The position numbers and the translations under genes were made by a program. Below are positions 16,383-24,658 of a DNA stretch of 64,000 nucleotides, in pieces (position 1 is the first letter of the stretch; every line of letters begins with the position of its first letter). The DNA comes from Streptomyces shenzhenensis (GTDB lineage Bacteria > Actinomycetota > Actinomycetes > Streptomycetales > Streptomycetaceae). The stretch is from positions 62,001 to 126,000 of the forward strand of contig NZ_JAJONF010000026.1 of assembly GCF_021462265.1 (NCBI RefSeq), written 5' to 3'. The notes beneath the pieces were generated by a model. The model saw only the letters and a list, made by a program, of their open reading frames with translations, was not told the DNA's origin and searched no databases.

Positions 16383-18125
16383 TCACGGCCGCGGCACGTT
16401 GCGCAGATTGGAGCGGGCCATCTGGAGCATCCGGCCCACGCCGCCGTCCAGGACCATCTTGGACGCGGAGAGCGCGAACCCGGTGACCATCTCCGCCTTG
16501 ATCTTCGGCGGGATGGACAGCGCGTTGGGGTCGGTGACCACGTCGACCAGGGCCGGCCCCTTGTGCTTGAAAGCGTCTTTCAGCACGCCCGCGAGCTGCT
16601 TGGGCTTCTCGACCCGCACCCCGTAGGCGCCACAGGCCAGCGCGACAGCCGCGAAGTTGGGATTGGTGTTGGCGGTGCCGTACGCGGGCAGCCCCCCGAC
16701 CAGCATCTCCAACTCGACCATGCTCAGCACCGAGTTGTTGAACAGGACCACCTTCACCGGCAGGTCGTGCTGGACGAGGGTCAGGAAGTCGCCCATCAGC
16801 ATGGCGAATCCGCCGTCTCCTGACATCGAGACGACCTGCCGCCGCCGGTCGGTGAACTGGGCCCCGATCGCCATCGGCAGTGCGTTGGCCATCGAGCCGT
16901 GCGAGAAGGAACCGATGACCCGGCGGCGGCCGTTGGGCGAGATGTAACGGGCCGCCCACACGTTGCACATGCCGGTGTCGACGGTGAACACCGCGTCGTC
17001 GTCGGCGATTTCGTCGAGGACCGAGGCCACGTACTCCGGATGGATCGGGACATGTCTGTCGACCCTCCTCGTGTACGCCTGCACCACCCCCTCCAGCGCG
17101 TCCGTGTGCTTCTTCAGCATCCGGTCGAGGAACCGCCGGTTGGTCTTGGCCCGCACGCGCGGAACGAGACAGCGCAGGGTCTCGCGCACATCGCCCCACA
17201 CCGCGAGATCCAGCCGGGACCGGCGGCCCAGGACCTCGGGCCGGACGTCGACCTGGACGATCCGCACGTCGTCGGGGAGGAAGGCGTTGTACGGGAAGTC
17301 GGTGCCGAGCAGGATCAGCAGGTCGCACTCGTGGGTGGCCTCGTAGGCGGCGCCGTAGCCGAGCAGCCCGCTCATGCCGACGTCGTACGGGTTGTCGTAC
17401 TGGATCCACTCCTTGCCGCGCAGGGCGTGGCCGACCGGGGACTTGATCTTCTCCGCCAGCTCCATGACCTCCGCGTGGGCGCCCGCCGTGCCGCTGCCGC
17501 AGAACAGGGTCACCTTGTCCGCCGCGTCGATCATCGCGACCAGCTTGTCGAGTTCCTCGTCGCCCGGGCGGACGGTGGGCCGTGAGGTGACGACGGCGGC
17601 CGAGGCGGACTGCTCGGGGGCAGGCTGGTCGGCGATGTCACCCGGCAGGGTCACCACGCTCACGCCGCTGCGGCCGACCGCGTGCTGGATGGCGCTCTGC
17701 AGCAGCCGGGGCATCTGCTGCGGGCTGGAGATCAACTCGCTGTAGTGGCTGCACTCCTGGAAGAGCCGGTCGGGGTGGGTCTCCTGGAAGTAGCCGAGGC
17801 CGATCTCACCGGAGGGGATGTGCGAGGCGAGGGCCAGGACCGGGGCCATCGAGCGGTGGGCGTCGTACAGGCCGTTGATCAGGTGCAGGTTGCCCGGGCC
17901 GCAGGAGCCGGCGCAGGCCGCCAGCGTGCCGGTGATCTGGGCCTCGGCGCCGGCCGCGAAGGCGGCGGTCTCCTCGTGGCGGACGTGGATCCAGTCGATG
18001 GCCGAGTTGCGGCGGACGGCGTCCACGACCGGGTTGAGGCTGTCACCGACGACGCCGTAGAGGCGGCGCACTCCGGCGCGGACGAGGATGTCGACGAACT
18101 GCTCGGCGACGTTCTGCTTGGCCAT
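16383..18125 (-). CDS. poxB: Pyruvate dehydrogenase (quinone)-type ThDP enzyme
   Basis: This 580-residue thiamine-diphosphate enzyme has the three-domain acetolactate synthase/PoxB architecture: an N-terminal Pyr domain with the catalytic glutamate in IHVRHEETAAFAAGA, a central FAD/ADP-fold domain (about 190-330), and a C-terminal PP domain with the ThDP motif GDGGFAMLMGDFLT...VLFNN. PoxB oxidises pyruvate to acetate plus CO2 and reduces membrane quinone. The sequence reads as pyruvate oxidase/dehydrogenase rather than acetolactate synthase. No clear amphipathic membrane-binding tail like that of E. coli PoxB is seen. The ATG at 18125 starts the conserved MAKQNVAEQF. Confidence 0.88.
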   Translation of the reverse strand: MAKQNVAEQFVDILVRAGVRRLYGVVGDSLNPVVDAVRRNSAIDWIHVRHEETAAFAAGAEAQITGTLAACAGSCGPGNLHLINGLYDAHRSMAPVLALASHIPSGEIGLGYFQETHPDRLFQECSHYSELISSPQQMPRLLQSAIQHAVGRSGVSVVTLPGDIADQPAPEQSASAAVVTSRPTVRPGDEELDKLVAMIDAADKVTLFCGSGTAGAHAEVMELAEKIKSPVGHALRGKEWIQYDNPYDVGMSGLLGYGAAYEATHECDLLILLGTDFPYNAFLPDDVRIVQVDVRPEVLGRRSRLDLAVWGDVRETLRCLVPRVRAKTNRRFLDRMLKKHTDALEGVVQAYTRRVDRHVPIHPEYVASVLDEIADDDAVFTVDTGMCNVWAARYISPNGRRRVIGSFSHGSMANALPMAIGAQFTDRRRQVVSMSGDGGFAMLMGDFLTLVQHDLPVKVVLFNNSVLSMVELEMLVGGLPAYGTANTNPNFAAVALACGAYGVRVEKPKQLAGVLKDAFKHKGPALVDVVTDPNALSIPPKIKAEMVTGFALSASKMVLDGGVGRMLQMARSNLRNVPRP

Positions 18126-18204
18126 GGCGGTCGGGCACCCTTCGGCTGCGCGGATCTCCGGCTTCCCCCCGCGACGCCCTTCCATGTATCCACACAGACC
18201 GCGC

Positions 18205-19782
18205 TCACGCCTCCCAGACGGCCGCCGCCGTACGGTCGTCCGCGTACCCCTTGACCCGTACCTGGGCGTCCGCGAGGAACGCGGCGAGGCCCGGCGGGGT
18301 ACGGCCGGACCAGCGTCGGGCCAGGTAGGCGCAGAGGGCGGGTTCGCCGCGCAGCGGGTCGGCGAGGCCGCCCGTGCACATCACGAGAGCATCACCCGGG
18401 CGGGCTACCGAGGCCCGGAACAGGAACGGGTCACGGGGTGGCTCGGGGGCCGGTTCGTAGGGGCTCGGCGGGGTCGGGATGCCGAGGTCCATGGTGAGCC
18501 GGTCGCCCGCCGGGGTCTCGGCGGGCCGCGAGCCGAAGCCGAGCACGGGTTCGCCGGCGCTGTCGGTGTCGACGCGCGGTTCGATGTCCTGCCACTCGCC
18601 GTCGCGCAGCCGGAACAGCCCGCCCTCGCCGGCCCCGAAGAAGACGCGGGTACGGCACTGGGGGTGAGCGGGGACCAGGAGGCAGCGCAGGCTGGCCGCG
18701 TACTCCTCGGGGGCGACGCCCCGTTCGGCGGCGCCGGCGCGGAGCCTGCCGAGGCTGCGGTCGGTGAGCCGGTGCAGCCCGGACTTCAGGTCGCCGCGCC
18801 GGGCGGCCTGGATGTCCTCGGTGAGCCGCTGGTGGCTGCGGCCGACGGCCCGGGCGATCCACTCGCACACCTCGGCGGCGGCCCGGTGCGCGCCGGGGAC
18901 GGCCCGGGCGCCGGTGGCCATCGCGACCAGGACCAGGGCCTGTTCGCCGGCCCCGAACCGGGCGACGAGCAGGGCGTCGCGGCGCGGCTCGCCGCGGTAC
19001 CGGGCGGAGTCGCCGCGCTGCGAGACGGCCCGCAGGGTGCAGGAGCCGTACCGGGCGCCTTCCAGGACGGTGTCGGCGACCAGGTCGTCGAGTTCGTCGG
19101 GGTCGGCGGCGGGCAGGGCGGTGGGCTCGGCGTCGTAGGTGGGCGGCCCGGACCCGACGTAGTCGACGGAGGAGGCCGAAGGGGCCTCCTGCGGGACTCG
19201 CGGCACCCGTGCGGCCAAGGACTCCGGGGCAACCGTCCCTTCCGAGACTTCCGGGTCTCGCGACGCCCACGGGGCCAAGGGCTCCGGGGCAACCGTCGCT
19301 TCAGGAGCTTCCGGGGCTTCCGGGGCTTCCGGGGTTCGCGGCGCCCATGCGGCCAAGGGCTCCACGGCATCCGCCACTTCCGGAGCTCGCGACGCCCATG
19401 GGGGCAAGGACTCCGGGGCTTCCGGGGCTTCCGGGGCGGCACGCGGGGGTGGGGCGGGCAGGTCGGGACGGGTCGCGGGGTGGGCGGCGGCCGGGGCGTC
19501 GTCGTCCGCCTCCAGCTGCTCCTGGTCCTCCTCGTCCCACGGCCAGGCCTTCGGAGCGGGGGCGGCGGGCGCCCGCTGGGCCGGTACGGTCGGCGGTGCC
19601 TGGTCGCCGCCCGGTTCCGCGGTGACGCCCCGCCGTCCCCCCACCGTCTTCTCCGCCGAGGCGAAGCGGTCGTCGAGGGAATCGGGGACGGCCGTGGGTC
19701 CGGTGTCGTCGGCGGAGTCTTCGTACAACTGCCCCCACCAGTCGTCCTCATGACGGGCGGACCTACCCCCTGGCTGGCTCAT
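18205..19782 (-). CDS. PP2C-like phosphatase domain protein with low-complexity N-terminal half
   Basis: In this 525-residue protein the C-terminal 280 residues look like a divergent PP2C/SpoIIE-type phosphatase (GARYGSCTLRAVSQRGDSARYRGE, GEQALVLVAMATGA, GDALVMCTGGLADPL, GYADDRTAAAVWEA). The metal-binding aspartates are only partly conserved, so catalysis is uncertain. The N-terminal half is acidic, Pro/Ala-rich and built of imperfect repeats (PEAPEAPEAPE, and three APWASR/AAWAPR-type units), probably disordered. No membrane segment is present. The ATG at 19782 (MSQPGGRS) is the natural start. It likely acts on a cytoplasmic phosphoprotein; the partner is unknown. Confidence 0.75.
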   Translation of the reverse strand: MSQPGGRSARHEDDWWGQLYEDSADDTGPTAVPDSLDDRFASAEKTVGGRRGVTAEPGGDQAPPTVPAQRAPAAPAPKAWPWDEEDQEQLEADDDAPAAAHPATRPDLPAPPPRAAPEAPEAPESLPPWASRAPEVADAVEPLAAWAPRTPEAPEAPEAPEATVAPEPLAPWASRDPEVSEGTVAPESLAARVPRVPQEAPSASSVDYVGSGPPTYDAEPTALPAADPDELDDLVADTVLEGARYGSCTLRAVSQRGDSARYRGEPRRDALLVARFGAGEQALVLVAMATGARAVPGAHRAAAEVCEWIARAVGRSHQRLTEDIQAARRGDLKSGLHRLTDRSLGRLRAGAAERGVAPEEYAASLRCLLVPAHPQCRTRVFFGAGEGGLFRLRDGEWQDIEPRVDTDSAGEPVLGFGSRPAETPAGDRLTMDLGIPTPPSPYEPAPEPPRDPFLFRASVARPGDALVMCTGGLADPLRGEPALCAYLARRWSGRTPPGLAAFLADAQVRVKGYADDRTAAAVWEA

Positions 19783-20013
19783 GCCCCTAATTGTCCACCG
19801 CGTGGGCCGGATGAAAACGGGGCATCCGGAAAATCCCGTACCGGACCTCGTCCCGGGGGGTATGGCGAGGGACATCCTGAACACCCGTGCGACGAAAGGG
19901 GGTCGGCGACACGCACGGGGCGGGGTGGTCCGGAACTGGCCTTCCTGTCCTGCCCTCCCTGTTCGCGTGCCCGCTGGTGGCGGCCGGCCGTGGTGGGCTG
20001 GGCCGACTGAGGC

Positions 20014-21195
20014 TCAGAGCAGGTCGGCGAGCGGGACGGCGTCGGCCAGGGCGCGCGTGCCGGTGTCGTTGAAGTGCAGGTGGTCGCCGGGGTCGTAGGC
20101 GGGAAGGATGCGGCTGGGCCGCTGCGGATCCCGTACGACGGCGTCGAAGTCGACGTACGCGTCGAACACGTGCTGGGTGCGGATCAGGGCGTTCACCGCC
20201 TGCCGTACGGCCTCCCGGGCGTCGGTGTAGCCGCTGTACCCGGCGTACGGCGTGAGAGTCGCGCCGATCACCCGGATCCCTCTGAGGTGGGCGCGGGCGA
20301 CGATGGTCCGGTAGGCCCGCACGAAGTCGGCGGGGTCCGTGGCCTCCGGGGTGCCCTTGATGTCGTTGATGCCTTCGAGGACGACCAGGGTCCGCACACC
20401 GCTCCGGTCGAGCCCGTCGGCGTCCAGGCGTCTGAGGGCTCCCGGTCCGCCGGTGCTGTCGCGCATGAGCCGGTTGCCGGAGATCCCGGCGTTGAGGACG
20501 CCGGTCCGCCAGGGCCGCAGCCGGTCCGCGAGGCGGTCGGGCCAGCGGTGGTTGGCGTCCATGCTGGTGCCGTTGCCGTCGGTGAGGGAGTCGCCGAAGG
20601 CGACCACACTGCCGTGGGCCACGGCCCGCACGTCGACGCCGGTGACGTAGTACCAGTGACCGGTGGTCCGGGTGTACGCGTCCCCGTCCTCGTCGGCGGC
20701 CCGCCCGGCACCGTCCTTCGCGAGGTAGCTGGTCTGGAGCGCGACCCGGTGGAAGGTGGCGGGCCCGGAGTCGCCCGGGGTCTCGACGGTGACCAGCAGA
20801 TCGGCGGCGGCCGCGACGGCGAGCGGCACGGGGTCGCTGACCAGGTCCTGCCCGACGGGTACGACGGCGGTGCCGGCGCCCGCGAAGGTGGCGGCGCGCA
20901 TCGAGCCGGGTACGGCGTCCGGTCCGTCGCCCTGCCGCAGGGCCACGGTGACCGCTCCGAGCCGCAGCGCGGCGCTGCCGAGCCGGTTGCTGACCCGCAC
21001 GCGCACCGCGCTCCCCCCGACGCTCAGGTGCACGACGTTGCGGAACGCGCCGCCGGGCACGGCCGGTTCGGTACCGGAGGGCGCGGCCTCCCAGCTCCCG
21101 GTCCACAGCACGGGCCCGGCGTCGGCACCGGCCCGCCCGGTCACCCCCATCACCAGCAACAACACCACCGCGAGCACCCGCCCGACCCTGCCCAT
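20014..21195 (-). CDS. Secreted SGNH/GDSL hydrolase
   Basis: This 393-residue exported esterase-type enzyme has a signal peptide (MGRVGRVLAVVLLLVMGVTG), an N-terminal beta-sandwich domain (about 30-170, GSWEAAPSGTEPAVPGG), then an SGNH catalytic domain: block I VAFGDSLTDG with the nucleophile serine, block II GISGNR, block III LEGINDI with the asparagine, and block V DHLHFND with the Asp/His pair. This layout is typical of Streptomyces GDSL-like lipases or carbohydrate esterases acting outside the cell. The substrate is not determinable. The ATG at 21195 begins the signal peptide. Confidence 0.88.
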   Translation of the reverse strand: MGRVGRVLAVVLLLVMGVTGRAGADAGPVLWTGSWEAAPSGTEPAVPGGAFRNVVHLSVGGSAVRVRVSNRLGSAALRLGAVTVALRQGDGPDAVPGSMRAATFAGAGTAVVPVGQDLVSDPVPLAVAAAADLLVTVETPGDSGPATFHRVALQTSYLAKDGAGRAADEDGDAYTRTTGHWYYVTGVDVRAVAHGSVVAFGDSLTDGNGTSMDANHRWPDRLADRLRPWRTGVLNAGISGNRLMRDSTGGPGALRRLDADGLDRSGVRTLVVLEGINDIKGTPEATDPADFVRAYRTIVARAHLRGIRVIGATLTPYAGYSGYTDAREAVRQAVNALIRTQHVFDAYVDFDAVVRDPQRPSRILPAYDPGDHLHFNDTGTRALADAVPLADLL

Positions 21196-21351
21196 CCACA
21201 CCTGCCCTCTCGAAGGCCCACTGGAGGGGAAGGTGACATACCGGGATCGGCTCGAACAGCAACCGGACCACGAGACCACTCGGGTGGCGGAGCGCGGAGC
21301 GGAGCCGGGGGGTGGAGCGGCGCGGTGGGGCGGGCGGAGCGGGCCGGGCGT

Positions 21352-21395
21352 GGTGACGGTGGCGGCCCGGAACGGACCGGGGTCGAACCGTCACC
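21352..21395. terminator. Candidate hairpin terminator downstream of adaA-alkA
   Basis: GGTGACGGT pairs with ACCGTCACC, with an inner CCCGG/CCGGG stem, about 55 bp past the stop of the minus-strand gene. Confidence 0.55.
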
Positions 21396-21450
21396 CCACC
21401 ACCACGTTCCACCCGCCCCACCGTCCGGGGACGGACGGCGAGGGCTGCGA

Positions 21451-22854
21451 TCAGTGCCTCGCCTCTGCTTCCACCAGCAGATGCCGGACGGCGTACGACC
21501 GCCAGGGCCGCCACTCGTCCGGTACGGTCGGCCCGGCCGGCGGGACGTCAGGGTCGGCGAGGGCGCGGACGCGCACCGTGGCGACGACCGCCGGGTCCAT
21601 CCCCGGCAGCGCCCGCAGCGCCGCCTCCGCCTCGTCCCGGTCGGCGCCCGGATCCAGCCGTACCGTCCCGTCCGCGAGCGCCGCGGCAAGCGCGCCGAGG
21701 GTGCCGTCGGGCTCCGCCCCCGCGAGCACCGCGGGCTCGGGGAAGAGGTGGGTGAGGCCGCCGGACGGGGTGTCCAGCGCCGTGCCGTACCTCCGGACCA
21801 GCCGCTCGGCGCCGGCGGTCCCGACGAGGGCCCGTACGGCGGCCTCCGCGGGGTCCGCGGCGCCGGGCGACCGCAGCCCCGGCCGGGCCGCGACCAGCGG
21901 AGCGAGCCGCGTGTCCTCGGCGAGCCGCTCGTCGACGGCGTACGGATCGGCGTCGAGGTCGAACAGCCGGCGCAGCCGCTGTACGGCGGTGGTCAGATCA
22001 CGTGGGTCGGTGAGGCGCAGCCGGGCGTCGAGCCAGCCGCCGGGACGGGCGCCCGGGCCCGCACCGGTCGCGCGAGTCGCACCGGTCCGCTCCTCGACGG
22101 CGACGACGGCGTGGCCGTACGGGAGTCGCAGGGTACGGCGGTAGGTGCGCGCGCCGGCGACGCCGGTGACCTCCTCCACGCCGGGCACGGATTCCCGCTC
22201 CAGCAGGTCGAAGACGGGGCCGGCCTGGTACGGGCCGCGGTGGGCGAGCCGCAGCGGGATCCCGGCGGCCGGGGATCCGCGCCGTGCGCCCCGGCCGCCG
22301 GGCGCGGCCTCGCGCAGCCCGCTCGGGGTGGTGGCGTACACGGCGCGGACGGTGTCGTTGAACTGCCGCACACTGGCGAAGCCGCTCGCGAACGCGATCT
22401 CGGTGATCGGCAGTTCGGTGGTCTGCAGCAGGGTGCGGGCGGTGTGCGCCCGCTGGGCCCGGGCGAGCGCGACGGGCCCGGCGCCCAGTTCGGCGGTGAG
22501 CTGCCGCTGCACCTGGCGTGCGCTGTAGCCGAGCCGGTCGGCGAGCCCGCCGACGCCCTCCCGGTCCACCACGCCGTCACCGATCAGCCGCATGGCCCGG
22601 CCGACGACGTCGGCGCGGACGTTCCACTCGGCGGAGCCGGGAACCGCGTCCGGGCGGCACCGCCGGCAGGCCCGGAACCCGGAGCCCTGGGCGGCGGCCG
22701 CGGTGGGGAAGAAGCGGACGTTGCGCCGCTTCGGGGTGACGGCGGGGCAGCTGGGCCGGCAGTAGATGCCGGTGGTCCGGACGGCGAAGAAGAACGCGCC
22801 GTCGAACCGGCCGTCACGGCTGCGGACCGCCTCGTACCTGGTCTCTTCGTCCAT
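21451..22854 (-). CDS. AdaA-AlkA fusion: methylphosphotriester sensor/AraC regulator joined to a 3-methyladenine glycosylase domain
   Basis: This 467-residue protein begins with an Ada methylphosphotriester domain carrying four zinc cysteines (C32, C36, C63, C66; YCRPSCPA and RACRRCRP). An AraC-type HTH follows (about 85-190, ITEIAFASGFASVRQFNDTV), then an AlkA-like domain. This is the usual actinobacterial adaptive-response fusion. The glycosylase helix-hairpin-helix is altered: PGMDPAVVATV replaces the usual PGIGPWTA, and only about 13 residues separate DPD from EWRPWRSYAV. In E. coli AlkA this interval holds the LPDDY loop with the catalytic aspartate, so base excision may be lost. The ATG at 22854 has an in-frame GTG directly before it. 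Confidence 0.85.
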   Translation of the reverse strand: MDEETRYEAVRSRDGRFDGAFFFAVRTTGIYCRPSCPAVTPKRRNVRFFPTAAAAQGSGFRACRRCRPDAVPGSAEWNVRADVVGRAMRLIGDGVVDREGVGGLADRLGYSARQVQRQLTAELGAGPVALARAQRAHTARTLLQTTELPITEIAFASGFASVRQFNDTVRAVYATTPSGLREAAPGGRGARRGSPAAGIPLRLAHRGPYQAGPVFDLLERESVPGVEEVTGVAGARTYRRTLRLPYGHAVVAVEERTGATRATGAGPGARPGGWLDARLRLTDPRDLTTAVQRLRRLFDLDADPYAVDERLAEDTRLAPLVAARPGLRSPGAADPAEAAVRALVGTAGAERLVRRYGTALDTPSGGLTHLFPEPAVLAGAEPDGTLGALAAALADGTVRLDPGADRDEAEAALRALPGMDPAVVATVRVRALADPDVPPAGPTVPDEWRPWRSYAVRHLLVEAEARH

Positions 22855-22966
22855 CACCCCTCAAGTCTGGGTGAGGGCCGGGGGCGGGGCTGGCGGGAAT
22901 CGGACATGACGCCCCCGGCCCCCACCCCCCAACCCGACGGTCAGACGGCTACTGCTTCTGCTACCG

Positions 22967-24148
22967 CTACCACCGCCGCCCCCGCTTCGCCTCCATCGCC
23001 GCCTTCCCCTCCGCGCCCCTCCGCTTCCAGTCCTTCTTGATCTCGGCCCTGAGCCGGGCATCGGTCTTCGCGACGATCCACTGGTTCTCCCGCATCAGCT
23101 TGCGGTAGCTCTCCAGCCGGCGGACGGGCAGCTCTCCGGTCTCCACGGCGAGGCGCACCGCGCAGCCCGGCTCGCTCTCGTGCCCGCAGTCGGAGAACCG
23201 GCAGTCCTCCGCCAGTTCCTCGATCTCGGCGAACACCTGCCCGACCCCGGTCTCGGCGTCGAACAGCCCCACACCCCGCAGTCCGGGCGTGTCGATCAGC
23301 ACGCCGCCGCCCGGGAGCGCGAGGAGGTTGCGGGTGGTGGTGGTGTGCCGGCCCTTGCCGTCGACGTCCCGGGCGGCCCGGACGTCCATCACGTCCTCCC
23401 CGAGGAGCGCGTTGGCGAGGGTGGACTTGCCGGCGCCGGACTGGCCGAGCAGCACCGACGTGCCGGAGCCGACGAGGGCGACCAGCACGTCCAGGCCGTC
23501 GCCCGCTTTCGCGCTGAGAGTCAGGACCGGCACGCCCGCGGCCGTCGTCTCGACGTCCTGGACGAGGTGCGCGAGGGTCGCCGGCTCCGGCACCAGGTCG
23601 GCCTTGGTGAGGACCACGACCGGCTGCGCCTCGAACCTCGGGGCGGGTGCCGACTCGTGCAGCAGGGCCTCGCCGCTCGCACAGGACATCGCGAGCGCGA
23701 GGAACCGCTCGATCCGCCCGAGGTCCAGTTCGACCGCGAGCGACACACAGATGACGACGTGATCGATGTTGGTGGCCAGCACCTGGCCCTCGGAACGCTT
23801 GGACGACGTCGACCGCACGAAGGCGGTACGGCGCGGCAGCAGTGTCCGCACGTACAGCGGGTCGCTGCCTTCGGGGTCGACGGCGACCCAGTCTCCCGTG
23901 CACACCACCTTCATCGGGTCACGGGGGACGACGAACTCGGTGTCGGCCCGGACGGTGCCGGACGGGGTGACGACGTCGCACTGACCGCGGTCGACCCGTA
24001 CGACCCGGCCGGGCAGGAGACCCTGCTCGGCGTACGGGGCGAACTCCGCTTCCCAGCCCCCGTCCCAGCCGTACGGGGCCAGCGGGTGCGACGAAGCGGA
24101 AGTGGCCGAAGAAGCCGAAGAAGAAGCCGAAAGAGAAGAGCGGTTCAA
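22967..24148 (-). CDS. rsgA: Ribosome biogenesis GTPase RsgA (YjeQ)
   Basis: This 393-residue circularly permuted GTPase releases late 30S assembly factors. Its order of motifs is characteristic: an OB fold (about 40-110, GRVVRVDRGQCDVVTPSG), G4 VVLTKADLVP, G5-like LSAKAGDG, then G1 LLGQSGAGKSTLANAL and G3 DTPGLRGVG, and a zinc finger CRFSDCGHESEPGC. The start is a TTG at 24148 preceded by GAAGGG; no in-frame ATG or GTG precedes the OB fold. The first 20 residues are a Ser/Ala-rich tail. A 23-codon leader ORF with its own Shine-Dalgarno lies 63 nt upstream. Confidence 0.93.
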   Translation of the reverse strand: MNRSSLSASSSASSATSASSHPLAPYGWDGGWEAEFAPYAEQGLLPGRVVRVDRGQCDVVTPSGTVRADTEFVVPRDPMKVVCTGDWVAVDPEGSDPLYVRTLLPRRTAFVRSTSSKRSEGQVLATNIDHVVICVSLAVELDLGRIERFLALAMSCASGEALLHESAPAPRFEAQPVVVLTKADLVPEPATLAHLVQDVETTAAGVPVLTLSAKAGDGLDVLVALVGSGTSVLLGQSGAGKSTLANALLGEDVMDVRAARDVDGKGRHTTTTRNLLALPGGGVLIDTPGLRGVGLFDAETGVGQVFAEIEELAEDCRFSDCGHESEPGCAVRLAVETGELPVRRLESYRKLMRENQWIVAKTDARLRAEIKKDWKRRGAEGKAAMEAKRGRRW

Positions 24149-24211
24149 GGGAAACCCTTCACAAGGGCGGCCCCGGCCGCGCGCTCACAGGCACGCGGAA
24201 GACAGGAAGGA

Positions 24212-24283
24212 TCAGCCGGAGGCCACGGAGGTGGAATGGACGAACTTCTGGTTGCGGGCAGCGCCCGTCACAGAGACAGCCAT
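24212..24283 (-). CDS. Putative 23-residue leader peptide upstream of rsgA
   Basis: This ORF starts MAVSVTGAARNQKFVHSTS and has a GGGAGG Shine-Dalgarno 8 nt before its ATG at 24283. A GCGGCC-GG-GGCCGC hairpin lies between its stop and the rsgA start, which could sequester or expose the rsgA initiation region. I recognise no homolog. Confidence 0.4.
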   Translation of the reverse strand: MAVSVTGAARNQKFVHSTSVASG

Positions 24284-24658
24284 CGGTCACACCTCCCGTT
24301 CCGCACACGACTGAACCGCGGCGGCCGACGGCCACCGCGAGAAGCAAGTCCCACCCTAGAGAGACGCGCTCTGCGGCACCACCGAATTTCGCCGGCCCCG
24401 GCCACCCCGCAACTCCGCGGGAACGTGGTGTCCGGCGCTTACCCCCTGAGCCTGTTGATCGGGTACTCGACGCGTCCCGGCACCCGGCCCGAGTGACCGG
24501 CGGGCGTCAGGCCCGGTGGCCCGCGGGTTGCCCGTTGCCCGGCGCGAGCCCGGACTCGTCGGCATACGGGCGCAGTTCGCCGACGGACGGTGTCGTACCG
24601 GGCACGGAATGGTTGCGGCATGGGCGTGGTGCCGCCGTGGCCCCGGGGCTGGGGCAGC
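24284..24658. other. Divergent promoter interval between rsgA leader and acyltransferase gene
   Basis: No further coding sequence or clear repeat is visible in these 375 bp; promoters for both directions are expected here but no confident -35/-10 pair was found. Confidence 0.4.
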
